Below are positions 54,531 through 63,155 of a stretch of 64,000 nt of DNA, piece by piece. The DNA lies in NCBI GenBank assembly GCA_903895255.1, contig CAITTG010000072.1, positions 20,061 to 84,060 of the forward strand, read 5' to 3'. Source of the DNA: an uncultured Verrucomicrobia subdivision 3 bacterium. Its GTDB lineage: Bacteria > Verrucomicrobiota > Verrucomicrobiia > Limisphaerales > UBA11358. How positions within the stretch are numbered: position 1 is the first letter of the stretch; the number at the start of each line of letters is the position of its first letter. Below the pieces are notes generated by a model. That model saw only the letters and a program-made list of their open reading frames with translations, was not told the origin of the DNA and made no database searches. Made by a program: the position numbers and the translations under genes.

Positions 54531-56528
54531 TTAGGGTGCCGGCGTCAATTTCACCGCGAACAAATTGATCGCCTTCCAGGTTGCCGCGTCGCGCGCACGG
54601 ACGCTGACGGTCACTTTGCCGGCCTGAGGAATGCTCACCGTGCCGAGACTGGTCTCGGCGGTTTTATCCCAGCCACCAGTCACCGGCGCGGTGGCGGTGA
54701 CGGTTTGGCCACCGACTTGCACCGCATATTCGGCCCCGCCGGACACTGTCGCGGTGGTGGTGCTCAGTTGATAATTCCCCGGCCGGTCCACCCGGGCCGT
54801 CCACGAAACCCATTCGTCCCCGTGATCCCAGAAACCAATGTCCGCCTGGCAACCCTGCTCCTCCGCCTTGATATTCTCGCCATGCGTCGTGGCGCTGTCC
54901 GGGGAGAAGCGGAAATCACCCTGGGCATCCGGCGTCACCAGGGTTTCCTCCACCGGAATCGGCGCGGGCACCAGACGGCTGCCGGTAATGCGCAGGACGC
55001 AGGTCAGGTTGCTCAGTTTCTGCTCGGGCAACTGCACCGTCAGGCCATCCAGCGATTGCGTGAAGGCCAGCTTGCCCTCGTAGCCGAGCAATTCCACCCG
55101 CTTGATGCGGTTGGTGCCCGTGTCGCCGCCGCCCGCCAGGGACTTGATGACAATCTGTCCATCCGCCGGCCAGCCCAGCGCAATGGCATAGAGGGTTTTG
55201 CCTTTGGTGGTAAACCGGATGTCCCGCGCGGTGTACACAAAATTCTCCTTGAACGCCCCGCCTTTCGGCCGCAGCGGCCCCTCACCGAAGCGCAACCATG
55301 GCCGCGTCCCGTAAATCGCCTCGCCATTCACACTCGTCCAGTAAGCCAGTTGTCCCAGCATGTCCTCCACCTCCGGGTCCAGCGTGCCATCGGGCCGCAG
55401 CACGACATTGAGCAGGAGATTGCCATTTTTGCTGACAATGTCCGCCAGCATGTGGACGGTCCAGCTCAACGGCTGGTATTTCCAATGGCGGTTGTAAAAC
55501 CAGTCGCCAATCGAGGTGTCCGTTTGCCAGGGGCTGGGGTTGATGCCGCCGTTCACGCCGCGCTCGTAATCCTGCACCCAGCGGCCGTCCGAGGGCTGTT
55601 TACAATTATACACCGCCAGCCGGTTGTTGCTGGCCAGGCTGACGTTGTAGAGATTCGCAATCTGGCTCAGCCCCACCTCGTTGCCAAAGGGCACCGCGCC
55701 GTCGCTGTACAGCAGGTCGGGATGGTAACGGTCCACCATGTCCTTGATTTCATTATACCACTGCTGCTGCCAGCGCGGATTGTTGCTGTACCAGCCCGTG
55801 TCGCCTGGTTCGGCGGGAAAGTGATAGAGCTCCCAGTTGTTGGAATTCGCGCCGTCGTAGGGCACGCCCGCCAGCGGACCCGTTTTGTCAGCTTGATGGG
55901 AATCCTGAAACCAGGTAAAGCTCGCGCCCAAATGCTCTGACACTCCAAAGGGCAGTCCCTCCGCCTTCGCCGCTTTCTGCCAGTCGCCCACCACGTCCCG
56001 GTGCGGCCCGTAATTAACCGCGTTCCACGAATGCAGCGGCGAATTCCACAGGAAAAAGTCATCGTGATGCGAGCCCATGCTGACGAAGTAGCGCGCGCCG
56101 GCCTTTTTGTAGAGCGCCATCAAGCGGTTCGGATCCCAATTTTCCGCCTTCCACAGCGGAATGATGTCCTTCCAGCCATTGGTGGAGGGATGGCCCCAGC
56201 GCGCCAGATGGTCCTGATAATCCTTCGAACCCTGCTGGTACATCATCCGCGCATACCAGTCCCCTTCCATCGGCACCGCCTGCGGCCCCCAGTGCGCCCA
56301 GATGCCGAACTTGGCATCACGAAACCAGTCCGGACACGTATAATTGGTGAGGGATTCCATCGTGCCGGTGAATTTACCGGGGGTCACGGGCAGGTCCATG
56401 GCCGGCGCCGCCAGCGGTGCGGCGAGCGCGAAGCCCACCGCCAGAGTGGAAAATCGGCAAAGCCAGGCCAGCGCGGCACGCCAGCCGGACAGGGACAAAC
56501 AACCAGTGATGCAATGAGTTGCGGGCAT
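54531..56528 (-). CDS. Alpha-L-fucosidase, GH29
   Basis: A 665-residue precursor. Start 56528 gives a normal signal peptide (ends near AAPLAAPAMD); an upstream extension of 36 residues looks spurious. GH29 barrel features are WFRDAKFGIWAHWGPQAVPMEGDWYARMMY at about 65, MGSHHDDFFLWNS (about 140) and the nucleophile Asp in DLLYSDGAVPF (about 245). A C-terminal sandwich and a carbohydrate-binding-like domain (about 525-665) follow. It hydrolyses terminal alpha-L-fucose. It is first in the minus-strand series GH29, six-hairpin protein, GH59, DUF5703. Confidence 0.92.
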   Translation of the reverse strand: MPATHCITGCLSLSGWRAALAWLCRFSTLAVGFALAAPLAAPAMDLPVTPGKFTGTMESLTNYTCPDWFRDAKFGIWAHWGPQAVPMEGDWYARMMYQQGSKDYQDHLARWGHPSTNGWKDIIPLWKAENWDPNRLMALYKKAGARYFVSMGSHHDDFFLWNSPLHSWNAVNYGPHRDVVGDWQKAAKAEGLPFGVSEHLGASFTWFQDSHQADKTGPLAGVPYDGANSNNWELYHFPAEPGDTGWYSNNPRWQQQWYNEIKDMVDRYHPDLLYSDGAVPFGNEVGLSQIANLYNVSLASNNRLAVYNCKQPSDGRWVQDYERGVNGGINPSPWQTDTSIGDWFYNRHWKYQPLSWTVHMLADIVSKNGNLLLNVVLRPDGTLDPEVEDMLGQLAYWTSVNGEAIYGTRPWLRFGEGPLRPKGGAFKENFVYTARDIRFTTKGKTLYAIALGWPADGQIVIKSLAGGGDTGTNRIKRVELLGYEGKLAFTQSLDGLTVQLPEQKLSNLTCVLRITGSRLVPAPIPVEETLVTPDAQGDFRFSPDSATTHGENIKAEEQGCQADIGFWDHGDEWVSWTARVDRPGNYQLSTTTATVSGGAEYAVQVGGQTVTATAPVTGGWDKTAETSLGTVSIPQAGKVTVSVRARDAATWKAINLFAVKLTPAP

Positions 56529-56634
56529 TTCGGCAACAGTAATCAAAGCCGCGCTCCGTGGCAATCCGCCAAAAATCGTATGGCCGAAATAAAATCCCTT
56601 TGCCAAGCTTGAGCTAGTGACCAAACCTCGATTC

Positions 56635-57618
56635 ATGACACCGCTCCGCCCGTTGCTGCTTTACGCCGCGATTTCCTTCCTGAGCGCGGCCAGCCAGCCA
56701 CCGCTCGCCGCCGCGCCAGACTGGTCGGCCCTGCGCAATCCCGTCTGGGTGTCGCCGGATAATCTCCGCGACCCCTCGGTGCTCAAAACCAGCAATGGCT
56801 ACGCGATTTTCTACTCCCGCTTCTCCGGCACCAACAGCAATTGGTGCGACCCCAAAAACTGGGCCATCGCCTGCGCCACCACCACCGATTTCCGGGCCTT
56901 CAAAGACGACCACGACGTTTCTGCGAAGGGCTACGCCTCCCCGGGCGACGTGGTTTTCTGGCATGGCCGCTGGATCCTGCCCTACCAGACCTATCCCGCA
57001 AACCCCTGCCGCTTGTGCTTCAGTGAATCCCCGGATTTAACCCATTGGTCCGCCCCGCGCTTTTTCCTCGACGCGGCCAGCCACTTGAAGTGGAACACCA
57101 TCGGCCGGCTGATCGATCCCTCGCTGGTGATTGATGGCGACACGCTCCATTGTTTCTTCATCGGCTCCGCCTACCGCACCAATGCCCAGGGCGCCGTCAT
57201 CCGGGGCAATCTGATGGGCCACGCCATCACCCATGATCCGGCCTTGGAACACTGGGAAATCCTCACCCCCGACGCCCCGCTCCTGGGCTTCTCCGAACGC
57301 GCCCCCGACGGCGTGGAAAACACCATGGTCTTCCGCACCGGCGAACATTGGACGATGATTTACAGCGAGGGCCTCGCCACCCAGCACCTCGCCACCGCCA
57401 CCTCGCCCAACCTGCTGGAATGGCAGCCCCAAGGCGTGCTCGCCATCCCGCGCCAGCGCTGGAACCGGGTCAAATTTGGCGCGCCCTACGTCTGGCGCGA
57501 ACCCGGCCAGTGGCTGATGATCTTGATGGGCACCGCCAGCGGCAACCGCACCACATTCGGCCTGCTCACCTCCCCGGACGGCCTGAACTGGACAATGCTG
57601 CCCCCGGCCCAACCTTGA
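56635..57618 (+). CDS. GH43-like five-bladed beta-propeller, secreted
   Basis: A 327-residue precursor with a signal peptide (about 1-26). Propeller motifs include RDPSVLKTSNGYAIFYSR (with the first Asp), DPSLVIDGDTLHCFF and GVENTMVFRTGEHWTMIY, in the order expected for GH43/GH32-type enzymes. Specific substrate unknown. A GTG start at 56617 is an alternative. It diverges from the GH29 gene with 106 bases between starts, so the pair may share a promoter region. Confidence 0.75.
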   Translation: MTPLRPLLLYAAISFLSAASQPPLAAAPDWSALRNPVWVSPDNLRDPSVLKTSNGYAIFYSRFSGTNSNWCDPKNWAIACATTTDFRAFKDDHDVSAKGYASPGDVVFWHGRWILPYQTYPANPCRLCFSESPDLTHWSAPRFFLDAASHLKWNTIGRLIDPSLVIDGDTLHCFFIGSAYRTNAQGAVIRGNLMGHAITHDPALEHWEILTPDAPLLGFSERAPDGVENTMVFRTGEHWTMIYSEGLATQHLATATSPNLLEWQPQGVLAIPRQRWNRVKFGAPYVWREPGQWLMILMGTASGNRTTFGLLTSPDGLNWTMLPPAQP

Positions 57619-57631
57619 GGCTGCGAGCCGC

Positions 57632-59431
57632 TCACTCCCCCGCAAACCGCTCATCCGTCAGCGTCTCCAAAAAGGCCACCAGCGCCTGCTTGTCCGCCGG
57701 CGTGAGCGGCAGGCCGCCGTCGGGATGCTTCGCGATATTCGGATCCAGCGTGGCGCTGCGTTTCACCCCGCTCGCATAATGCTCGATCACCTGGTCCAGG
57801 TTCGTGAACCGGCCGTCGTGCATGTACGGCGCCGTGAGCGCGATGTTGCGCAGGGACGGCACGGCAAACTTGCCCAGGTCGTTCGTGTTCCCCGTGACCT
57901 TGGCCCGGCCGGGATCTCGAAACACGTCGTCCAAACCGTTGTTCGCAAAGCCCTGGCTCTGGAATAACGGCCCGCCGTGACAGTGAAAGCAATCCGCCCC
58001 ATACTGGCCGCGCCGGGGATCGTATTCCGTCGCAAACAGTTCAAACCCACGCTGCTCCGCCGGGGTGAACTGCTCCTCGCCGCGCTGCACGCGGTCGAAC
58101 TTGGAGTCAAAGGACGTTTGCACCAGCACATACTGCTCCAGCGCCAGCCCGATTTTTTCCGCTGTGATTTCCGGCGAACCAAACGCCCGGGTGAAGGCGA
58201 CCGCATAATCAAAATCGGCCCCCGCCAGCTTGGCAACGACGTTGGTCAGGGTCTCATGCATCTCCAGCGGATTTTGGATGGGTTGCAACGCCTGCTCGCG
58301 CAGACTGGGGGCGCGGCCATCCCAAAAGAAGGATGTTTTCCACGCAAGATTAAACAGCGGCATGGCGTTGCGCGCGCCCGTCTGGCCCTCCGCGCCGATT
58401 GCCACCGGCTTGTGATCGCCCAGGGCCGAAGTGACCTGATGACAGTCCGCGCAGGACTGCCGGTCATTGCGCGACAGTTGCTTCTCATGGAACAGCGTCC
58501 GGCCCAACTCCACGCGCTCCACAATCAACGGATTGTCGCGCGGCAAATCCGGGATGGGAAAGGTCGCGCCCATTTCAAAACGATAGGGCGTGTACGTTTT
58601 GGGCAGATACAGCGGCCGGGGATTGATGGCCAGAATCTCCGCCTCCGTCAACGCGCTCACGTGATGCACCCGGAAAGCTCCCGGCAGATTGGCCAGCAAT
58701 GCCGCCGCCACCGGATCCCCCGGGCGCGAGTGCGTCGAACTGCCGTCCCTCCCAAACGCGAGCGGATGCGGCGCGTTGAGTAACGTCGCGATGTCGAAGT
58801 CCAGTTCCAGCCGGGTGAGGTTGGTGATTTCCAACGGCGCGGCCAGGATGATGCGCGTGCAACTCGCGTCCCGCGCCAGGTGATACGCCCAGCCATCCAG
58901 CGCGCCCTCGCTATTGCGCCACAGCCCCTCCAGCGCGAGAAAGATATAGCCCCCCTGCCAGCTCCAATAGAGACCGTTGAAATTGGGATTCAAGGGATGG
59001 CGCGCCGGAAACTGGCTGGGATCGGCATGATTCAGATTCGTGCCCAAACCCAAAGCGAAATGCACCGCGCGGTACTCACCGGCCGGCACATTCTCCAGCC
59101 GGAACGTGTCGCGATTTTCCCCCAGATCCAGCCAGGCGGCGGCGTTCGTGAGGTCCAGCCAGGAGCCGTCATTCCGTTGCAGGGCGAAATCGCTCAGCAA
59201 ATAACTCACGCGCGTGATGGAGAAACTTTCGCCCCCCGCCGACTGGTACCGCAGCGACCCCGGCTGCACCGCCGCGCCGTTGCATTTGGGAATAATTTGC
59301 ACCTGTAGCGCGGCCGTAAACGCGGAAGCTCCAACATCCAACATGCAACCTCCCGCGAACATCCAAATTCCAAGCATCAAACGGCGCGCCAACAAGCGTG
59401 ATAATTTTAATTTGGAAATGGGTTTGACCAT
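57632..59431 (-). CDS. MbnP-MbnH fusion: copper-binding protein joined to di-heme MauG-like enzyme
   Basis: A 599-residue exported protein. After a signal region (about 1-35) the MbnP-type domain (about 40-270) shows VSYLLSDFALQRNDG, HFALGLGTNLNHADP and NFNGLYWSWQGGYIFLALEG. The second half (about 275-599) is a MauG/cytochrome c peroxidase-like MbnH domain with heme motifs CADCH (about 327) and CFHCH (about 481), WDGRAPSLREQAL and APYMHDGRFTNLDQV. In known systems MbnH oxidises a Trp of MbnP to kynurenine, creating a copper site; the two are separate proteins. Here both are one chain. The YHYH-protein gene is upstream. Confidence 0.85.
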   Translation of the reverse strand: MVKPISKLKLSRLLARRLMLGIWMFAGGCMLDVGASAFTAALQVQIIPKCNGAAVQPGSLRYQSAGGESFSITRVSYLLSDFALQRNDGSWLDLTNAAAWLDLGENRDTFRLENVPAGEYRAVHFALGLGTNLNHADPSQFPARHPLNPNFNGLYWSWQGGYIFLALEGLWRNSEGALDGWAYHLARDASCTRIILAAPLEITNLTRLELDFDIATLLNAPHPLAFGRDGSSTHSRPGDPVAAALLANLPGAFRVHHVSALTEAEILAINPRPLYLPKTYTPYRFEMGATFPIPDLPRDNPLIVERVELGRTLFHEKQLSRNDRQSCADCHQVTSALGDHKPVAIGAEGQTGARNAMPLFNLAWKTSFFWDGRAPSLREQALQPIQNPLEMHETLTNVVAKLAGADFDYAVAFTRAFGSPEITAEKIGLALEQYVLVQTSFDSKFDRVQRGEEQFTPAEQRGFELFATEYDPRRGQYGADCFHCHGGPLFQSQGFANNGLDDVFRDPGRAKVTGNTNDLGKFAVPSLRNIALTAPYMHDGRFTNLDQVIEHYASGVKRSATLDPNIAKHPDGGLPLTPADKQALVAFLETLTDERFAGE

Positions 59432-59496
59432 GATGCTGGTTGTTGGCCTTTGATAATTGATTATTCTCTGGAGGTTGGATGTTGGTGCTTGGATGT

Positions 59497-61263
59497 TTAC
59501 TGAATCGTCACTCCCCCCGTCAACGTAAACGTCGGCGCCGGTCCGCTGCCCGGGTTTTGGAAACTCACCACAATGGTCTGCGCCCCGGTGGGCGCGTTCG
59601 CCGGAATCGTAAAGGTGGCCAGCACGGTGCCGGACGTGGCGTCCGACAAGTTCGTGCCACTGATCGTGCCCGCCAGCGTCACGCTAATAATGGGCGCGTT
59701 GGCGGGCGGCGCGGGAGGATTCGCCGGCAGGGTGATGCTCACCGTCACCGTGGTGCCCCGGGTCACCGTGCCACCCGGTGCATTCACCGTGGCCCCGCCG
59801 CCGCCGCCGCTGCCCGTGCTGCCAAAGGTCGTCGTGCCCGCGCCCTGATACGCCGCCACCGCCGTGCGGATCACCCGGAAGAACTGGCTGCCCGCCACCA
59901 CCTGGTTCGTGACCCCCGCGTTGATTTCATTCGGCGTCACCCCCGTCGCACTGACATTCCAACTGCCCGCCAGGTTCGTGCTGGTTTCCACCTCATAAGT
60001 CCCGCCCTCCAGCGCGCTCCAGGTCAGGGCCACCGTGCCGCCACTCACCGCCGGCGCATTCAACTTCTGGACCAGGTTCGTGTACCCCAGGAAATTCGTC
60101 ACCACCGTGGTGCTCACGCTCGTGACCGTCCCGCCGGTCGGCGTGCCGTGAAACCCGCGCCCAATATTGTAGGGAAACACCGGCACGCCATTGCTGGCAA
60201 TGGCCACGAAGTAAGCGTAAGTGCCATTGGGATATTCCGGCGTCACGCAATAACGCCCGTTGAACTCGTCCAGGTCAAAGTCCTTGCCCTGCACATAGCC
60301 CAGGTCCCCGAGATAATCATTGTCCTCCATGTAACGTCCCAGCGGATAACTCGCACTCACCGCCGGACCCGCCTGATTCGAGCTGACGTTGTCCAACCGC
60401 ACCGCCCACGCCGGAATCGTGGTGCGGCCATACAGCGTGAGATTGCTTGTCCCATATTGGCCGTTGCGCATCACATAGCCCGAAATCATCCGGCGAATGC
60501 CGCTGCCCGCATTCGTGGCATTGCTGTAGCCATAGGGACCGTAAACCGGAAACCCATCCTCCACCCAGCCCAGCAGTGGCGAATGTTTCGTCGGGGTATT
60601 GGTGGACTCGGACCACGTCTTCGTCGTGGCATTGTAATCCACATGATCCCCCAGTTGATAACGCAACGCGATGGGACTGGCATGATAATGATACGTGCCC
60701 GTGTTTTGCTGGTGCGCGTAGGCGGGATCAAAGGTCGCCCCCTCGTTCACGTACGCATCCCGGTTCCAGTAACCCGTGTAATTCCCCGTGTCCTGACCCG
60801 TGCTCGGATCATACGTGAAAGCATCCCAACTGTTGAACATCGCCACCCCGTCCACAAACATGCCCACCGCCCCGCCGCCGCTGGCCGTGTGACTCGTGGG
60901 CACTGCGGTGGTCCGGGGAATGCGAAACAGCGTCTGCTGGTTCGCCGGCAGGTTCGGGAACCCCACCGACCACGGACCCATGGTGTAACTGGCCAGGCCC
61001 GTCGAGCGGACATACACCCAATTCGTGCCGGAATACAGCTCCTGCACGCCCGCGTATGCCGGTTGCGACTGCGTTTGCGAACCATTGCTCCACGTGGTCA
61101 ACGCCGTGCCCGCGCTCTGCATGGCGGCATTGGTGTAGATGCGGGCATACTGCCCGGCATAATTCGTCTGCCAGCAGGTGATGATCGGGTCCGCCGCCGC
61201 GGGAATGGCGGTCGTGCCCAACCCCGCCAGAGCCAGGGTCGTGAGGAAATGACGAGTTTTCAT
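59497..61263 (-). CDS. YHYH-domain secreted protein with Ig-like C-terminal domains
   Basis: A 588-residue precursor with a signal peptide (about 1-24). The YHYH motif appears in TGTYHYHASPIALRYQLGDH (about 195), and the associated ALLGWVEDGFPVYGPYGYSN-like segment follows; VQGKDFDLDEFNGRYCVTPEYPNG completes the family core. Residues about 400-490 form a fibronectin/Ig-like domain (LTWSALEGGTYEVETSTNLAGSW) and a strand-rich C-terminus follows. YHYH proteins are often encoded near MbnP/MbnH-type genes, supporting a copper-related role; that is inference. It precedes the fusion gene by 65 bases. Confidence 0.8.
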   Translation of the reverse strand: MKTRHFLTTLALAGLGTTAIPAAADPIITCWQTNYAGQYARIYTNAAMQSAGTALTTWSNGSQTQSQPAYAGVQELYSGTNWVYVRSTGLASYTMGPWSVGFPNLPANQQTLFRIPRTTAVPTSHTASGGGAVGMFVDGVAMFNSWDAFTYDPSTGQDTGNYTGYWNRDAYVNEGATFDPAYAHQQNTGTYHYHASPIALRYQLGDHVDYNATTKTWSESTNTPTKHSPLLGWVEDGFPVYGPYGYSNATNAGSGIRRMISGYVMRNGQYGTSNLTLYGRTTIPAWAVRLDNVSSNQAGPAVSASYPLGRYMEDNDYLGDLGYVQGKDFDLDEFNGRYCVTPEYPNGTYAYFVAIASNGVPVFPYNIGRGFHGTPTGGTVTSVSTTVVTNFLGYTNLVQKLNAPAVSGGTVALTWSALEGGTYEVETSTNLAGSWNVSATGVTPNEINAGVTNQVVAGSQFFRVIRTAVAAYQGAGTTTFGSTGSGGGGGATVNAPGGTVTRGTTVTVSITLPANPPAPPANAPIISVTLAGTISGTNLSDATSGTVLATFTIPANAPTGAQTIVVSFQNPGSGPAPTFTLTGGVTIQ

Positions 61264-61561
61264 AACAGTCAGGTTTTTGGTTGGTGATGGCTCGGATTGT
61301 TCATGTTTGCACCGCCGACTTTAGCAGGACCAACCTTAAGCGAATATGAAGCTGCAAATTCTACCGGAAAATGGCGGTGGCCATTTCTGGCCGCCCCTCC
61401 CCACCCCCTGGCGGCGGCCTGCGACCGCCGTTCCCCCTTCCCTCTGAAATCTGAAATTTCCAATTTGGAATAATGGAGGCATCCTCAAGGTTCCCCGACG
61501 GGCTCCGACGGGACCTTGGCATGGCCCCCCTACGAGCGCCAAGGGCGCGGCCTCATCCCAG

Positions 61562-61580
61562 CCCAAGCCATCGGCTTGGG
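61562..61580. repeat. Perfect 8-bp hairpin, dispersed-repeat type
   Basis: CCCAAGCC-ATC-GGCTTGGG is an exact inverted repeat. Thirty bases on comes AAGGGCTAAAAGCCC, a smaller inverted repeat. The combination resembles dispersed palindromic repeats of Planctomycetes and Verrucomicrobia that I recognise only by style. Confidence 0.45.
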
Positions 61581-61847
61581 AAACCTGCAGCAGACCAGAC
61601 CAAGGGCTAAAAGCCCGTCCCAAGGAACCCTTAATCCGATTACCGCCACAACCCGGTAGCGCATCCGCCCTGCTGGAAATACAGCTCCCCATCCGTGATT
61701 AAAGTCAATTCGTCCCTTCCCTCTCGGTAATTGTCCCCTTCGTCAGCTTCTATAAAAGAATTTTTCCGCGTGTTTCGCGGTTTTTTAAATCCCTCCGTCT
61801 TTTTTGCGAATTGTGCGCCTTTTTGCGGCCATTCCGCCGCCCCCTAA

Positions 61848-61874
61848 ATCCGTGTTTATCCGTGTCCATCCGTG
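61848..61874. repeat. Three ATCCGTG motifs at exact 10-bp spacing
   Basis: ATCCGTG occurs at 61848, 61858 and 61868 with three free bases between copies (TTT, TCC), followed by GTTAAA. Its reverse complement reads TTTAACC plus CACGGAT-type units, the same style as the element at 63889-63920 and as repeats found beside GxxExxY genes. Confidence 0.6.
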
Positions 61875-61927
61875 GTTAAATTTTCCCTGCCTCCCCCCTT
61901 AAAATATTTTCAAAAAGTTATTCACAT

Positions 61928-61949
61928 GGACAGCCTTTGTCCAGGGTCC
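61928..61949. repeat. Second copy of the GGACA-N5-TGTCCAGGGTCC element
   Basis: GGACA (61928-61932), five bases, then TGTCCAGGGTCC (61938-61949). The same 22-base layout with a different five-base loop occurs at 18990-19011. Only the larger palindrome at 18983 extends the left arm. It lies 19 bases before the start of the next gene. Confidence 0.55.
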
Positions 61950-61968
61950 CCTGTCATGCTCGTGCGCG

Positions 61969-63153
61969 ATGAAAACTGAAGCTAAGAACCAGGATGACCA
62001 TCAGGCCCCCCTCACCGGGAAAGCCAAACAGCGCGACATCGCCCTCCGGCAGTTCCGCGCCTACCTCCACCTCGCCATCACCGCCCGTCAAACCGGCAAA
62101 GACCGCGAATTGGCGGCCCTCCCCGGCCCCAATTCCCTCACCTATTGCCGGGCCCTCGCCAAAGTCCCCAAGGATGTTCTGGCCATTGAACTCTCCTCGC
62201 CCGTCCGCGCCCTGGTCTGCCAAATGCAAACCGTGGCCTCCGCGTGCGAGTTCCACCTCACCGGCCCCGACCCCGCCAGAGCCGCCGCCTCCGGGCCGGT
62301 GCTCGCCAGTCTGGACCTCGCGCTTGCCACCATTTTGAGTGAGCTGACCGATTTTGTGAAACATCGCGCCGCCGTCACCACCCGCCCGGAGCTGCTCGAA
62401 GCGGTTTTTTATGGCTGGTTGTTCGATCAGGGCGGCCAGTTGGCCGCCACCCTCCGCCGCCACATCCACCGGCATCCGGACATCGGCCGGCAAAAAGATG
62501 GCTCCCTCGCCCCCGGCCAGCCGCTGGAGGACTTCGCCCGCGACGTCGTCGCCCGCGTGAACACCCTCGACCGCCTCGCCGATGCCTTCCCCGACCATCT
62601 CGCCCCCGCCGCGCAAAGCCTGCCCGCCTGGCCCCTGCTCGCCTACCGGCATCATGACCGCCGGCCCCGGTTGCTGGCCCTCGGCGACCGCCTCGATCTG
62701 GGCGCGGCTTCCCTGGTTGATACCCGGCCCGCCGCCACGTTCAATCCCGATGCCCCGCTGGTCCGCTACCTCCTCGCCCTGATTCCTCGCCTGGAGGATA
62801 TGCGCGCTGAATTGGGCGACGACACCTACTCCAGCATTCAAACCGAGCAAGCCATGCTGCTGCACATCTGGTGGCGCTTGCCGGAACCGCCGCCCCCTGA
62901 ACCCGTCCTCCTCCCCTTGCGCCAGGCCCGCCAATTGCCCGATTTAACCCGCGCCACCGCCGACCAATGGGCGCGGGAAGTGTTCGTGCCCCTCATCCTG
63001 GCCACCGACGCCCGCGACCCGCTCCATCTGGCGCACCCGGACCTGCAAGCCTTCGCCCGGGATCTTTCCGCCCCCACTCCGGAGGCCTTTGCCACCTTTC
63101 TCCTGAGCGCCATCAGCGACACCCTCCCCCAACTCCTCCGCCCCGAAGCATAA
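61969..63153 (+). CDS. Hypothetical protein, first gene of a two-gene unit
   Basis: A 394-residue cytoplasmic-looking protein with no signal or membrane segment. It is rich in Ala, Leu, Pro and Arg and largely helical; distinct stretches are AKQRDIALRQFRAYLHLAITARQTGKD near the start and EAVFYGWLFDQGGQLAATLRRHIHRHPD near residue 145. I recognise no family. Only two bases separate it from the next gene, whose N-terminus resembles a DNA-binding or phage-type helper protein, so the pair is one functional unit of unknown role. Confidence 0.65.
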   Translation: MKTEAKNQDDHQAPLTGKAKQRDIALRQFRAYLHLAITARQTGKDRELAALPGPNSLTYCRALAKVPKDVLAIELSSPVRALVCQMQTVASACEFHLTGPDPARAAASGPVLASLDLALATILSELTDFVKHRAAVTTRPELLEAVFYGWLFDQGGQLAATLRRHIHRHPDIGRQKDGSLAPGQPLEDFARDVVARVNTLDRLADAFPDHLAPAAQSLPAWPLLAYRHHDRRPRLLALGDRLDLGAASLVDTRPAATFNPDAPLVRYLLALIPRLEDMRAELGDDTYSSIQTEQAMLLHIWWRLPEPPPPEPVLLPLRQARQLPDLTRATADQWAREVFVPLILATDARDPLHLAHPDLQAFARDLSAPTPEAFATFLLSAISDTLPQLLRPEA

Positions 63154-63155
63154 CT

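Larger units (their letters stand above)
61264..61968. other. Intergenic region rich in dispersed repeats
   Basis: A 705-base gap between divergent genes. It holds CCCAAGCC-ATC-GGCTTGGG (61562-61580, perfect hairpin), AAGGGCTAAAAGCCC (about 61602-61616), the ATCCGTG periodic element (61848-61874), an AT-rich stretch before 61925, and the hairpin relative at 61928-61949. Low-complexity frames across it have no convincing start or family. I see no gene here. Confidence 0.5.

Noticed and set aside
52214..54568. 784-residue plus-strand frame opposite the (alpha/alpha)6 gene
   Set aside because: Arg/Gly/His-rich shadow with no domain; the minus-strand gene has a lipoprotein signal and is coupled with GH59.
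59479..61287. 602-residue plus-strand frame opposite the YHYH gene
   Set aside because: Low-complexity Arg/His-rich shadow; the YHYH core is clearly on the minus strand.
61336..61692. 118-residue minus-strand frame in the 61.3-62.0 kb spacer
   Set aside because: It lies over palindromic repeats and has repeat-derived composition.
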